A stretch of DNA of 64,000 nucleotides from Malachius bipustulatus. Its lineage: Eukaryota > Arthropoda > Insecta > Coleoptera > Melyridae. The stretch covers positions 24,031,162-24,095,161 of the forward strand of contig OU342637.1 of assembly GCA_910589415.1 (NCBI GenBank), written 5' to 3'. Below, one piece after another: positions 11,542 to 22,440 of the stretch. The notes under the pieces are model-generated. The model ran no database searches. It saw only the letters and a program-made list of their open reading frames with translations, and was not told where the DNA came from. The position numbers and the translations under genes were made by a program. Numbering within the stretch: position 1 is the stretch's first letter; every line of letters starts with the position of its first letter.

Positions 11542-13374
11542 TAATTATAGTTTTTTAAAGTATTTTTAAGTTTTTTACATGTTTTTTACATTACGAGTGA
11601 ACAAGGGACCAATCGGCCCTGAAACGTTTCGTTTTTTATAAAAATCTTTTTATAAATACTAATTTCATTCCCAAGAACCCGATTCCCAATTAAATAAGAC
11701 AGAAATTCAACAATTACTAAGAAGGTTCAAGAAAAATTAACAAATAATTCTAAAGTGAGTAACTTCTGTCTATTCGGATGAATTTGGGGATAATGAAGAA
11801 TATTTCACATCGGTTGGTTTGAATAGATGGGAATAAATCCTTTGTTTGAGAAACACTGCTATAACATAAACCTAAAATCGCTTTCAGTTGTGAGAAATTA
11901 CGGTTTGTATCATAATTACCGCGTTTGATTTATATGAGACAATCTTATTGTTAGAGAGACGAAACAGCTTACAATTATGTAATGAAAGACGGTGATCAAT
12001 AAACAGGGAGATCCCGAGGGAAGGAAATTGTTCGTCTCTCGCCATCTCACACTCTTCGTTATAAAACCTTCCAAGCCATCGACAGCAAACAATAAACATT
12101 TCCTGCAGAGGAGAATAGCAACAAAAACTTGTTAATGTCAGTACAGAGCGAGCGGTAATCGTCGACCCTCTGGCAGGATCAGGCCGAAGCTCTTTTCAGT
12201 TTGCAGTTTTTATCAAGGGCGCTAAGTGTGCTAAGTATTCATTTATCATTGCAACAGCTAAAGTTTTATAGTAATGGCTTCTGTACTTTATGCGGCCTCA
12301 CCTCATAACTCCCTGAGAAGGGGTCTCATGTTATATGACAAAAACTACCGGAGATACATTCCCTGTAATGAATTAACGCCGTCCATATTTATTATCATAA
12401 TTATATGCCAGGGTAAATTATTATTCTTTTCGTTTAATTATCTAGGAAACTGCAATAATTATAACGTTCCTGTCTTAATCCCAACAACTAGACGTAGTTT
12501 AAGCGGTGTTGTTGAAGATTTTCTTAAGTACCCTGCGATAAATTTCGTGGGAATAGTTGCAAACTGGCTAAAACTAAGACAAAGTACCATGACGAAATGA
12601 GTTTTTTTTCTCAAACTAAACATCTTAGTTTCATGTTCAGAATAAAATATGGTAAAAACTTATCTTTCGCCTTCCATTTGTCTTGGAAGGGGAATTTTCC
12701 AATTACAATTTCAACTTTTATTGCCTGATAAATATCAGAGAACAAAAGCTATTTAAAAAATTTGCTATTCATTGCTTAAACATTTAGGTAGTAATTAACT
12801 AAAAAGAAAGCTAGAAGTTTTCAACATAATTTTTCCAATATAGGGTGTATACTGTATATATACACAGGTGTATTCTTTGGACCATCTCAAGTCGAAAATA
12901 AACGATGCCCTACATACATATCTCGTATCCAAATCTCGTTTGTTTTCAAGATCCAGGGTTGATCTACGAAAATACTTTCATATTTCGATTATTTTATAAT
13001 CGAAAAAGCTTGTTCACCAGAATACGACGTCACAATTTCCCCTGCTTCGGTGAGGCCCAAGGAATATTATTTTGAAAAAACTTTCAAAACACACGTACGC
13101 CAATGGCTTTCTTAAAATTTTATTTTTATTTTACAGATCAAGCAACTAAAAACAGCACTTTTATGCTTCTTGATTTCTCTTCGTACCTTGATTGGTTTTG
13201 GAAATAAAAAATAGAATCCACTTAATTGCAAATCGATGGAGCAGCCAAGAAACATGGCAAAAATGAAAAAATAAAATTCCTTAGTTTAAACGTAAGCAAT
13301 GTATTTAATTTTATGTAGTCGTACCAAAGCAGACTTTAGATTTTCTTTCAACTGTACCTTTTGATATTAGTCTT
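11542..13374. other. Non-coding sequence
   Basis: No gene is recognised. TATAGGGTGTAT near 12841 resembles a single end of the CAGGGTGT-type elements, but no partner arm was found. Confidence 0.45.
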
Positions 13375-14560
13375 TATTCGGCGGCTTCTTGGACTTCTCG
13401 CGAACTAAAGCATCTGATTTCGTTTCGATCGCTATGTTGCTGGATAAATTGGGGATGTAATGGATTTAGGGGTGTTGGTCACGTTCTGTTTCGGTCGTTC
13501 TTGAGTGACAGGTGTCAGTACGTAGAAGTTGATAATAAGGAGTCTAGTATGCTATCACAAATACATGGAGTCCCTCAAGGATCTGTCCTTGGACAATTGC
13601 TATTCCTCCTTTACGTAAATGATCATCCCAATTATGTCAAAGATTCTTCAACTATCTTATTCGCGGATGACACGACCCTGTTCACAGGCCATCGGGAGAG
13701 TGACGAGGCCGAGCTTAGAATGTCTCGGGCCATGAAGCAGGCAAGTGCTTGGTTTGCTGCGAACAAATTGACTCTGAAATCTGAATGGGGCAAAAACACA
13801 GACGATCACCATAGCAACCCATAGGAACACACCGGCGCGGGATCCTGTTTCCCTTTTGAGTGTGAGGAAAGACCAGCGACGTACTTGGTCCAGTCATGTC
13901 GACCAACTTTGTTCTACGCATTACGTATGTTGGTCGCGTTGGTTTCTCTAGAGCTAGAGGTCCGCAAAATATCATATTTTTCTCTTGTCCATTCGAATCT
14001 TGCTTATGGCTTGACACATTGGGGAGGTTCGTGTGACTGGATCTTGACTGGACTTGGATATACCGGACACTGTAAAGAATGGCCTTACCTTGCCGTCAAT
14101 GTTTATTTATGTGACTTGCTTGCGTATAAATTGAATGACTCCTGCGTTGCGGACCGGTGATGACTTGCATGACCACGATACTAACGACCACTGTCCAGAA
14201 CTAACACAGCTACCATCAGAAATAGAGTGAAAATTTCATTGTAAATACAACTCATTGCCGAATGAAATCAAATCACTCAACATGTATGAGTTTAGGAAAG
14301 CATTGAAGGATTTTTCATTGGATAAAGCATTCTGCAACTTGAATGTGACCTGACTACTGCACCTGACTCTGGTAATACATTGAGTGTGTATAGATACTGG
14401 ATATTGTGCATTATTATTCATGTTTATATCTATTTTGTAAATTTATTGCGAATTTTGTTGACGATGTATGTAGTGTAAATGAATGACTTGCCAAAGATAG
14501 AGTAGACTAATTTGGCCTGCTACATAAACTGGTGCTAAATAAATATTATAATATAGAAAC
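13375..14560 (+). pseudogene. Decayed non-LTR retrotransposon (LINE) reverse transcriptase and 3' end
   Basis: Read across frameshifts, the plus strand gives the fingers-palm order of a LINE reverse transcriptase. A degenerate FLDxSKAFD motif (GFLDFSRTKASD) lies near 13390, then MLLDKLG and, after a frameshift, GFRGVGHVLFRSFLSDR. GVPQGSVLGQLLFLLYVND follows, then the catalytic box FADD (about 13663) and ANKLTLK. After another frameshift come FSLVHSNLAYGLTHWG (about 13980) and a tail with LPNEIKSLNMYEFRKAL near 14260. The 3' end has AATAAATATTATAATATA near 14540. At least three frame breaks make it dead. The family is Jockey/CR1-like; I cannot place it more finely. Confidence 0.8.
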
Positions 14561-17500
14561 GTTATTAAAATTATCTGAATCGGAAGCACTTGAAGATAGG
14601 TAAACTTTCAAAGTAATCAATTTATATTACGTTTCGACGTTGAAACACTTCACAAGTTGCAATCTGATTCGCTAAATTGTAAATTGATTTAAAATCAGTA
14701 AACTTTAATAGAAAATTTTTCAAAGAAAATAGATAAGTCGAACTGGAGTAAAAAGCACCGACTTTGTGAAACTGATGAAGACGTTTCGAAGGATCGTTGA
14801 CAGAACAGTTCGCAGTCTTGCGTGCAAGAGTTTCGGATCCGAATTACATATTACGAGTTTGATTGAAACTAATTGGAGGGCAAAGCACAATTAATTTTCC
14901 AGATAAGTAATGGAAACGTCAGTGCGGAGCTCTGGCAACCACCAATTACATTTTATCGGTGTTACTGGCCTGCTGCACGATGCACGAATTCGAATCAGCT
15001 GTCCGACAACGAAACAATCCCGCCCTGCTGGAAATTCACAAAGCTTAAACTCGTCAGACAAAGTCTGGTTAGTTCGAGATTCGTATTTAACTTTGTTGAA
15101 TCTCTTTCACTCTGTTTCTGATTTGACTGTCTAGTAACTTTTGTGTGTTTAAACAATACCTATATTTGATTTCACATTCAGATAGATACGGGGTCGAGAA
15201 AAAGGGAATCAATTTTCAATAAAGGATTTACAAGAAGTCATTTCAGAAGAAAGAAACAATAAACTTCATGGCTGTCAAACAACAGTTAACCAGCTTTGAC
15301 TTACCAAAATCAGCAGAAACTTCTAATTGCAATTAAATCAAAGCTATAACCGGAGCAGAGACAAGTGATTCATTTTGAAACTGCTTTATATTTGCTAGTG
15401 CAGTCAGTAGTGGACTAACCCGACATTTAACATCTGAAAATCAGATAAGCAGCTTTTACATTGACCGCCACTATGGGAGAACTTCTCTGCTCAGTATCTT
15501 GATGAAATTATCCCACTTCTGTTGCTGAATTCAACGTGCGCTTTGGGTTTAGTAAGGGAAAAAAGTTATCCTTTGTCGCTATAAAGGTTTCTCTGTTGCT
15601 TTACCAATCCTAAACTAATTTCGTCTATAAAAGCGGTTACATCTACAGCTTCTCATACCAGCAAAGCTTTTAGTCCTTTCTTGTTAATTTCTAACCAGCT
15701 GGGTTGCTATTAGCATTGGTCTTGATTACTATTTGCCTGTTAAGCTAAATAAAAGGATAATTATACATTTAGGCTTAGTTTAGGTAAATACTTGGTCTGA
15801 TAGATAGCCGTATAGCACATTTTATATGACTAAATTTTAAATTAATCATTAAATATTAAATAAGAAAAACATGACGTGAGAGGATGAGGTCATTTGAAGA
15901 ACGAGTAACAAAAACTAAATGTTTGGTTGATATTGAAGAGAGTATAGTTTCAATCTGGGTAACAATATCGACCAGGGAAGCCGAGAATAATTTTTTTATT
16001 ATGGAATTGTAGGTGGTTTTATTTTCGGTTCTTGTGTTAGAAACAACCAATAATTAGTACTTAAAAAATGAGAAATGATATGCCAAGAAAAATAACCGAA
16101 GAAAGTTCTCCAGTTTTTGAATATTGGAGGCACCTTCGGCAGACAGCCTTTAACTGTCGTTCTATTTCTTTGTATTTCTTCTCAATTTCATCACAGTTTT
16201 TCACGGAATTTTGATTCGAAGCGTCTTAATACCACAAAATCTGAAGTTTTTCAACAGGAGCTATCGTACTTATTTGGTTTATAAATTTTTGAAATTTCTT
16301 AGATTTTTTTATATACCGTTTTCTTTTAAGGATCGATATGGAGAGTGCTTTCGGGTACCTACGATATTTTTTAATTCGAAAATGTTTCAATACAAGGAAT
16401 GAGCGTTAGTTAAAATATGCTCTCAGATAAAGTAAATGTCGCAATCGTCCCGTCTCTTCCCATCATAAGGATTGTTGAACTTGTGCCAATCAGTTGCGTG
16501 AGCCATAAGAATTTTAACTTCCCCGCTGATTATTTTTTGATTTAAAAATGACTCTAGACTAGGGTGGATATTAAAGTCATATCCAGGCCATACTGTAGGT
16601 GGAATCCAGAACCTGTTGCCAAAGTCGGGAAATCAAGTTTGGAATATTTCATTCGGCGGTATGGAAAGGACTACTTTTGGGATAGGTTCAATTTAAATTC
16701 AGTTTGCAGCTTCAAGTTTACCTTTAACGGTGATTTATAATCTTGCCGCTTGCTCCCTTATTGATTTTACGTTTAAGCACTGCTATTTTTGGGGTAATAT
16801 TTTCACCACAGTTTCGCTTTATATGTGTAGAGATACTAATGTTTTTATACGAGTTATCACTTGAGTATTTTTTTTTTTCTACAAACGTTGGTTGAGGGAA
16901 ATTTCACTCATAATTTCCCTAAAAACCGCACCTTCAAATGATTTGTAGATATCCAATTTAAATACTCAATTTATAAATCTTATACATCTTTTTATCAATA
17001 TCCATCTACTAAAGTAATAAGTAACAGAAATAGGAATCGAAAACGGGCTAACCCTCAAACTACGTTGGTTCATGTAATATTAGCCCGTCTGGAACTATAC
17101 TCAAGAGAGGGTAATTCGGTTCTATTCGGCTGGATACGCTCATAAATATGGTTCAGGGAAGTGGCTAGGGAAATATTTAGCTCACCTCTGCAGCAAGCTA
17201 CATAATAGATTATATCCTGATTGGCGGCTTTTGTTTGAGATTGGTCCTCTTAGATCCAAAGTGGCTTCGTCTGCATATATCTGTCACAATTCTGATTTCA
17301 AAACAAATATTTGATTATTTATTTATTTTATGAAAAATTCGTATTTAGCATCACTATCACAGTCTCCTATAATGTCTATGTTCTATTATAAACCACTTAA
17401 CTGTAAAATCTAGGATATGTTTTCTCCAATTTGGGGTCATATATATTAACGTTCTATAAAAGAAATGTGCAAAAATAGGTAAAAGAGTATTTTTACTGGG

Positions 17501-17882
17501 GGTAATTATTATTAGTAAAGCTAATAAAGTTTATATTTAGAAAAATTTATCTTATAAAAGGTAAAATTAAGGAATTCGGCAAATTTTGTATTGATAGATA
17601 GATGTTGATATTTATAGATTTGTTAGATGATGTTTTCTTGAATTATCTACAGTGTCACAGATAAATTAAGCATCATATGGGAAAAATTTTCTTGGTTTAG
17701 GAAACTTTTGACTTCGCAAATAGTTTGAGCTTTAAAAATTATGAAAACTGCCATGCACCCACCTGTCCCGTGTCATTTACAACTATCAGATTTGACATTT
17801 TTTGATAAAATAATATAATGCTAAAAATTTTCAAAATTTTGTAAAAATGTCACAAGAACAAGTTGTTTAATATTTAATTGTT
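14561..17882. other. Long AT-rich non-coding stretch
   Basis: Only short chance frames occur. No repeat, RNA gene or conserved protein motif was recognised on either strand. Confidence 0.5.
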
Positions 17883-17954
17883 CACCGATGTTGAACTGAG
17901 CGTTAGTGAGTTTTAAAAAACTTTTAAATTTTTAACAAAATTATTCCTACAGGA

Positions 17955-19512
17955 AGTATATCAAAGATGTTGGGTTAAAATTGAACGAGTGGTTCCTCTC
18001 ATAAATGTAAGTAAAAAAAAAAAAAATTTCAGCTTAAAATAACGTTTCGTTTAAAAGATACAGGGTGTCAAACTTTTAAAAAATATAAGAGTTTTTGGTT
18101 ATAACTCGTGTAAATTTACACCGATTTTGATGAAACTCGACAAGAACAATGAGCAAATAAAGCTCTTTTAATTTTTGTATTTTAGATTTTGTAGTTGTCT
18201 TCCAGTGGCGTAGATAGTCAGGATTGGAGTCACTTTTCCCTCCCTATATTTAATGCCACTGGCTTTATTGCAAATACAAAACCGTTGTGCAATAGCCCAA
18301 GCAGTTTATAATAAAAAACTATCCTTTAGGTTTTTTCATATGCCCCACCGTTTTTGAAATATTTCAAGTTTTCTCAGGTAATGTTGGGCAATTTACGAAA
18401 ACCATAGCCTCGGACCTAAGAAACCATCTCACGCAACTTATCACCAAACTCTGGGAAAACAACTGGAATAGCAAGGAGTCCATGCAAGCTACAGGAAATC
18501 ACCACAAGGCCACAGCACCCTCTCCCAGCCCCCTCACAACGAAGATCACAAGTTATCATTTCAAGACTGCGTATAGGGCACACTAGACTCACCCACTCCT
18601 ACCTCATAGCCAAGGAACACCCTCCCGTCTGTGATGTATGCAATGTAAGAATGACCATCAAACATTTGCTGATTGAGTGCAGTAAATACAGTCGCACCCG
18701 GACTTTCAAAGAAGATAACATAAGATCTCTCCTGGCCCACTCAAGAAACATCAGTGACATAGTGAATTTCTTAAAAGTTAACAAACTAGACACTTTAATT
18801 TAGTGATTAATATACTACTGAATATCTAGCAATGTTTCATATTGTGTGTATTCTATAACCTGTAAAAACTGTAATTTACCGCTAATGACCTCAATGGTCG
18901 ATGCGGTCCTTTTTAATAAAAAAAAAAAAAAAATTTACATTACATAAATATTTCAAAAATAGTGCGTCGTATGGGAAAAGCTAAATAATACTTTTTGGTT
19001 CTAAAACCCATAAGCTAATAAATAACGTTTTCGTATTTGCAAGAAAGTCGGTGGCGTGAAAGACAGGCAGAAAAAAATGGCTCCCACCCTGAATATTAGA
19101 TTAGTAACATTTTCTTGTGGAAACTTCAAATTAAAAATTAAGAAATGTTTTTTGTTCTAAAATGTATGGGCAATCGAATAACGGTTCTGTAATAAATTGT
19201 AAAAAAGTCAGCGGCATAAAAGATAAGGAGGGGAAAGACAGGAAAAAATAAAAAACTCTGATATCTACGCCACTGGAAGACATCAATAAAATCCGCGATA
19301 GCCAAATTAAAGGCATTTGTTTGTTTATTGCTCACGCCAAGTACCATCAAAATCAGTTTAAATTTACACGAGTTATAACCAAAAACTCTTATTTATTTTA
19401 AAAGTTTGACATCCTGTATCTTTTAAAGGAAACCTCATTTTGAACTGAAACTTTTTTTTTACTTTCATTAATGAGAAGAACCACCCCTTCAAGGCCCAAC
19501 ATCTCTGATACT
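17955..19512. mobile_element. Foldback element with about 400-bp arms, inserted in the outer inverted repeat
   Basis: Left arm 17955-about 18370 and right arm about 18945-19512 are inverted copies. Shared blocks include AAAGATGTTGGG, GATACAGGGTGTCAAAC, AGTTTTTGGTTATAACTCGT, TGTCTTCCAGTGGCGTAGAT and AAAACCGTTGTGCAATAG-like text. Part of the right arm near 19000-19130 is repeated again at about 150-bp spacing (TTTTGGTTCTAAAA / TTTTTGTTCTAAAA). A truncated LINE occupies the centre. No element-encoded protein is left. Confidence 0.75.
18397..18933 (+). pseudogene. 5'-truncated LINE 3' end with poly(A) tail
   Basis: The plus strand encodes the C-terminal end of a non-LTR retrotransposon polyprotein. 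LSRLRIGHTRLTHSYLIA is followed by the CCHC-like cluster CDVCN...HLLIECSKY, and the frame closes shortly before 18802. This matches the zinc-knuckle tail found after the RNase H of I/Jockey-type LINEs. The 3' untranslated part contains AATGACCTCAATGGTCGATG and a poly(A) run at 18918-18933. AATTTAC occurs just before the 5' break (about 18390) and right after the poly(A), a possible 7-bp target duplication. The upstream reverse transcriptase is absent. Confidence 0.75.
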
Positions 19513-20133
19513 CATAATCATAATCATCTTTTCAATGTTTTTTTTTTTTGTGATCAGTTGTTGTTTTAAATAACGTTTTCTAATAAAAATAAAAAACGCC
19601 AGCGAAAACTATCTAAAAATTGGTAACTTGGTGCAAATTTAATTTTATTTTTTTTTTAATTTTATTTAAATTTAATTCTTACAAAAAACTAAACAGGTAA
19701 ATGTGCCTAAGTCCAGCCAGGTCTAGTAGTCAGCCACTTGTGGTTAAAAAGCATTGTAATAGAGTACCCACTCAATAATTTGTTCATTATTTGCTTGTAT
19801 AATATTCAGCCACATTTCCCGCCATATCTGTAAAATTTTACGTATTATATCCTAAAAAGTTTACTTTGTGTGAACTTGTTAGTGTGCTGCCTTACAGTGG
19901 CTGAGATTTAGTACGAGAATCTTGTCATTTGGCTTGAGTTCAGGCTATTTAATAATAAGTCAGGAAGAAGTTATTATACATATATCCCTGTGATAAAGTA
20001 AGTGTTTTCTAACATTAATTATATATAATATATTTGATGAATTTTATTGGGATTTAGGTTCTAATTTAAATTTGCCACTAAAGATTCTTTACAGAACAAA
20101 TTAGAAAAACTTTCGTACAGCATGCGAGGAGAA

Positions 20134-20197
20134 GACTGAAGACATGGACGGTACCGTTTCGTCCTTATTATGGACTCATCAGCATATCATATCAGTC
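20134..20197 (-). ncRNA. Type I hammerhead ribozyme, left arm
   Basis: This is the exact mirror of the motif at 20440-20503, read on the minus strand: core CTGATGA, stem II with a 7-nt loop, GAAA, a minimal stem III and the GTC cleavage triplet. All core bases are present. Minus-strand transcription through the left arm would produce it. Confidence 0.85.
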
Positions 20198-20439
20198 AGC
20201 TCTAAACCACACATGCTATACGAAATTTGGAAGTTCTATCTATTCTAACTGGTGTTTTCGTTTTGTAGTGACCTTTAATTTTCAAATGAGTGAGCAGGCA
20301 ACCAGAGAAACGTGCGTGTCTTTTATCTTTTCTGGTTGCCTGCTCACTCATTTGAAAATTAAAGGTCACTACAAAACGAAAACACCAGTTAGAATAGATA
20401 GAACTTCCAAATTTCGTATAGCATGTGTGGTTTAGAGCT

Positions 20440-20503
20440 GACTGATATGATATGCTGATGAGTCCATAATAAGGACGAAACGGTACCGTCCATGTCTTCA
20501 GTC
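20440..20503 (+). ncRNA. Type I hammerhead ribozyme, right arm
   Basis: The core CTGATGA is at 20455-20461. Stem II pairs GTCC (20462-20465) with GGAC (20473-20476) around a 7-nt loop, followed by GAAA (20477-20480). Stem III is minimal: ACGG pairs with CCGT around a TA loop. The cleavage triplet GTC ends at 20490. Stem I pairs GATATG (20449-20454) with CATGTC (20491-20496), then after an internal loop GACTGA (20440-20445) with TCAGTC (20498-20503). An internal loop in stem I is expected for the loop-loop contact of fast natural hammerheads. A short stem III is typical of metazoan retroelement and satellite versions, which often act as dimers. Self-cleavage is inferred, not shown. Confidence 0.9.
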
Positions 20504-21058
20504 TTCTCCTCGCATGCTGTACGAAAGTTTTTCTAATTTGTTCTGTAAAGAATCTTTAGTGGCAAATTTAAATTAGAACCTAAATTCCAATAAAATTCAT
20601 CAAATATATTATATAATCAAATAAGTGGTTCAATAAAAATAATTATAAATTAATTATATATTATACTAACTTTTTTTTGCAAGTTATTGAGGTTAAAATG
20701 GTTTGTTTCCATGTATTTGTGGTGGCTGAGAAAAGGTTGCACAAAGCATCAAGATACCAATTGCCAGCCAGATGGCTGACTACTGGGTAAGTCACCAAAT
20801 ATTCAATTTTAAACCATATTTACTCTGAAATTAGAGACGTTTATGCACTTGCTTTTCACATACAAGAAATGATGGTTATAGCTTATTTATCCAGTAGTCA
20901 GCCACCTTTTATTGAAAGCTTGCTTAACTGGCTGACATGAGGACAGTATACGTTTAGTAGTCAGCCACCTTACAGTGTAGTATTTTCAGGTGGATGACTT
21001 TATGACACCGCACGCTCAGTGTTCAGCCGTCCTAAGTGTAATTTAATTTTTAAGGATA

Positions 21059-21610
21059 ATGGGACGCTACAAGAGTCATGCAGTTCATAAGTATCCTGAA
21101 GAAGCACTTTCTAAAGCCTTGCAAGCAATTCGTGAAGATAACATGGGCATCAGGGAAGCAAGCCGGACATACGGTGTACCGCGTGGTACCATACAAGATA
21201 GACTTCATGGTCGCGTTAAGGAGGCCCCCCGTAAAATGGGTCCTGATACAATTTTGTCAACCAGTGAAGAATCTGATTTGGAAAAATGTTTAATTGATTT
21301 GGCAAAATGTGGGTTTCCACAGAAGAAAAATAATTTATTTAATAGTGTTCAAAAAATAGTTGCAGCAAAAGGCAAGACAACTCCATTTAAACACAACAGA
21401 CCAGAAGAAAAATGGTATCGAGGTTTTATTAAAAGACATCCAACCCTAGCTTTACGCGAAACTGAAGGACTTACAAAAGCAAGAAGCATAAATAACAGAA
21501 GAATCGATAAGGAAATGGTTCCGCGAATTAGAACAATCTCAAAGAAATTGAGCCTGAACTGTATAACATCAACTCAAAGAAAAGTGAACCTCAAAATAAT
21601 ACTACAATAA
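21059..21610 (+). CDS. Pogo/CENP-B-type transposase N-terminal DNA-binding part (truncated)
   Basis: The 183-residue frame begins MGRYKSH. Residues about 12-55 form a psq-type helix-turn-helix (ALQAIREDNMGIREASRTYG, then VPRGTIQDRLHGRV). Residues about 75-150 match the second CENP-B-type DNA-binding domain (NRPEEKWYRGFIKRHPTLALR, shared with pogo/Tigger transposases). Full-length family members continue into a DDE nuclease of about 200 residues. Here the frame leaves the family after KARSINNRRIDKEMV and stops, so the catalytic domain is deleted, not merely frameshifted. It could still make a DNA-binding protein able to occupy the element's own ends or related copies; that is inference. Start choice: first ATG of the frame, just after the subterminal repeats. 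Confidence 0.75.
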   Translation: MGRYKSHAVHKYPEEALSKALQAIREDNMGIREASRTYGVPRGTIQDRLHGRVKEAPRKMGPDTILSTSEESDLEKCLIDLAKCGFPQKKNNLFNSVQKIVAAKGKTTPFKHNRPEEKWYRGFIKRHPTLALRETEGLTKARSINNRRIDKEMVPRIRTISKKLSLNCITSTQRKVNLKIILQ

Positions 21611-22440
21611 CTAAGATAGATAATGAGGATACAGGTTACGATAACATTAACCCTGTTGAACAAAAAACAGTGGTTAAACCAAAAAAAAATATGAAGAATC
21701 TGAAACAAATTACCTTGAACCAAACAAAATTATGAGTTCTTCAACTGGAAATAATGATACCGGGTTGAGAACATTAAATACCAAAATACGGATTTGATTT
21801 TGCAGGATATTACTATACCAATTTGTACTACAGAGAATGTGTTAGAAGTAAATAAAAACAAGGACACTATCTAAAATCATCTATTTTTTCCAGCTCCTAT
21901 CCTGACAAAAGGAAAGAGAAAAATTCAGGATCAACTACCACCTGCAATTTCTTCGGATGCCTTCAGGCAGCATCTGCAACAAAAATTGGAGATCAAACAG
22001 AAAGCTGAAAGAGAAAAAGAAAACAAAACACAAAAGAGGCCAGAATGTGCTAAGCAAAAAAATCAAACTGCTTCAAAGAAGAAAAGAATAGCAATGATGC
22101 TAATCAGAATGTTGCGACCACTTTATCAGCTTCAAGTAAGCAAGAAAAATCTTGTGAAGATAAACAAGAAAACTATGAAAACCAGCTTTTTGACAGCAAT
22201 AGCACCAAAAGTACACCTACAATGGATGAGCAGTTCAAAGTCAGTAAACTGAAGGAAATATGTGCAGCCTGCGATTTTTATCTGGATAGCGACACAGATA
22301 ATAACTTAAAAAATATAGGATGTGACACTTGTTCTAAATGCCATTTAGAATGTTCAAGCTTTCAAGGATGTAATTACGATGACATTCTGGAGGAAGAATT
22401 TGTTTGCTCGGCTTGTGTAAGGAAAAAGAACGAGAAATGA
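21611..22440 (+). pseudogene. C-terminal remains of the pogo-like transposase, with zinc finger
   Basis: Downstream of the 183-residue frame the sequence stays coding-like but in other frames. First comes an acidic/lysine-rich linker (EIEPELYNINSKK). PILTKGKRKIQDQLPPAISS follows near 21895-21950, then a lysine-glutamate-rich stretch typical of the region after the DDE domain in insect pogo proteins. A 72-residue frame (22222-22440) ends with a CxxC...C..C..CH..C...C..C zinc finger (CAACDFYL..CDTCSKCHLEC..CSACV), PHD-like. At least two frame changes separate the pieces; splicing could explain one of them, but I see no convincing sites. Confidence 0.6.

Larger units (their letters stand above)
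20022..20615. mobile_element. Near-perfect palindrome carrying two hammerhead ribozymes (Penelope-like pLTR derivative?)
   Basis: Arms of 285 nt (20022-20306 and 20331-20615) are inverted copies with a 24-nt loop. I see one difference between them (GGGATTTAGG against the inverse of CCTAAATTCC). No protein is encoded. Each arm holds a type I hammerhead motif. Flanking ATTAATTATATA at 20014-20025 and 20649-20660 may be a 12-bp target duplication, with 33 unpaired bases between the right arm and its copy. Hammerhead-bearing pseudo-LTRs are known from Penelope-like retroelements, and a non-autonomous derivative in inverted arrangement is my best guess. It lies between the left end and the coding part of the pogo-like element. 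An assembly fold-back artefact is a possible alternative. Confidence 0.85.

Noticed and set aside
14770..14800. CTGATGAAGACGTTTCG, reminiscent of a hammerhead core
   Set aside because: The GAAA box and stem II pairing are absent, so it cannot form the ribozyme.
18357..18956. AAATATTTCAA on both sides of the LINE as its target duplication
   Set aside because: The sequence is palindromic and belongs to the arms of the surrounding foldback element; it also does not abut the poly(A).
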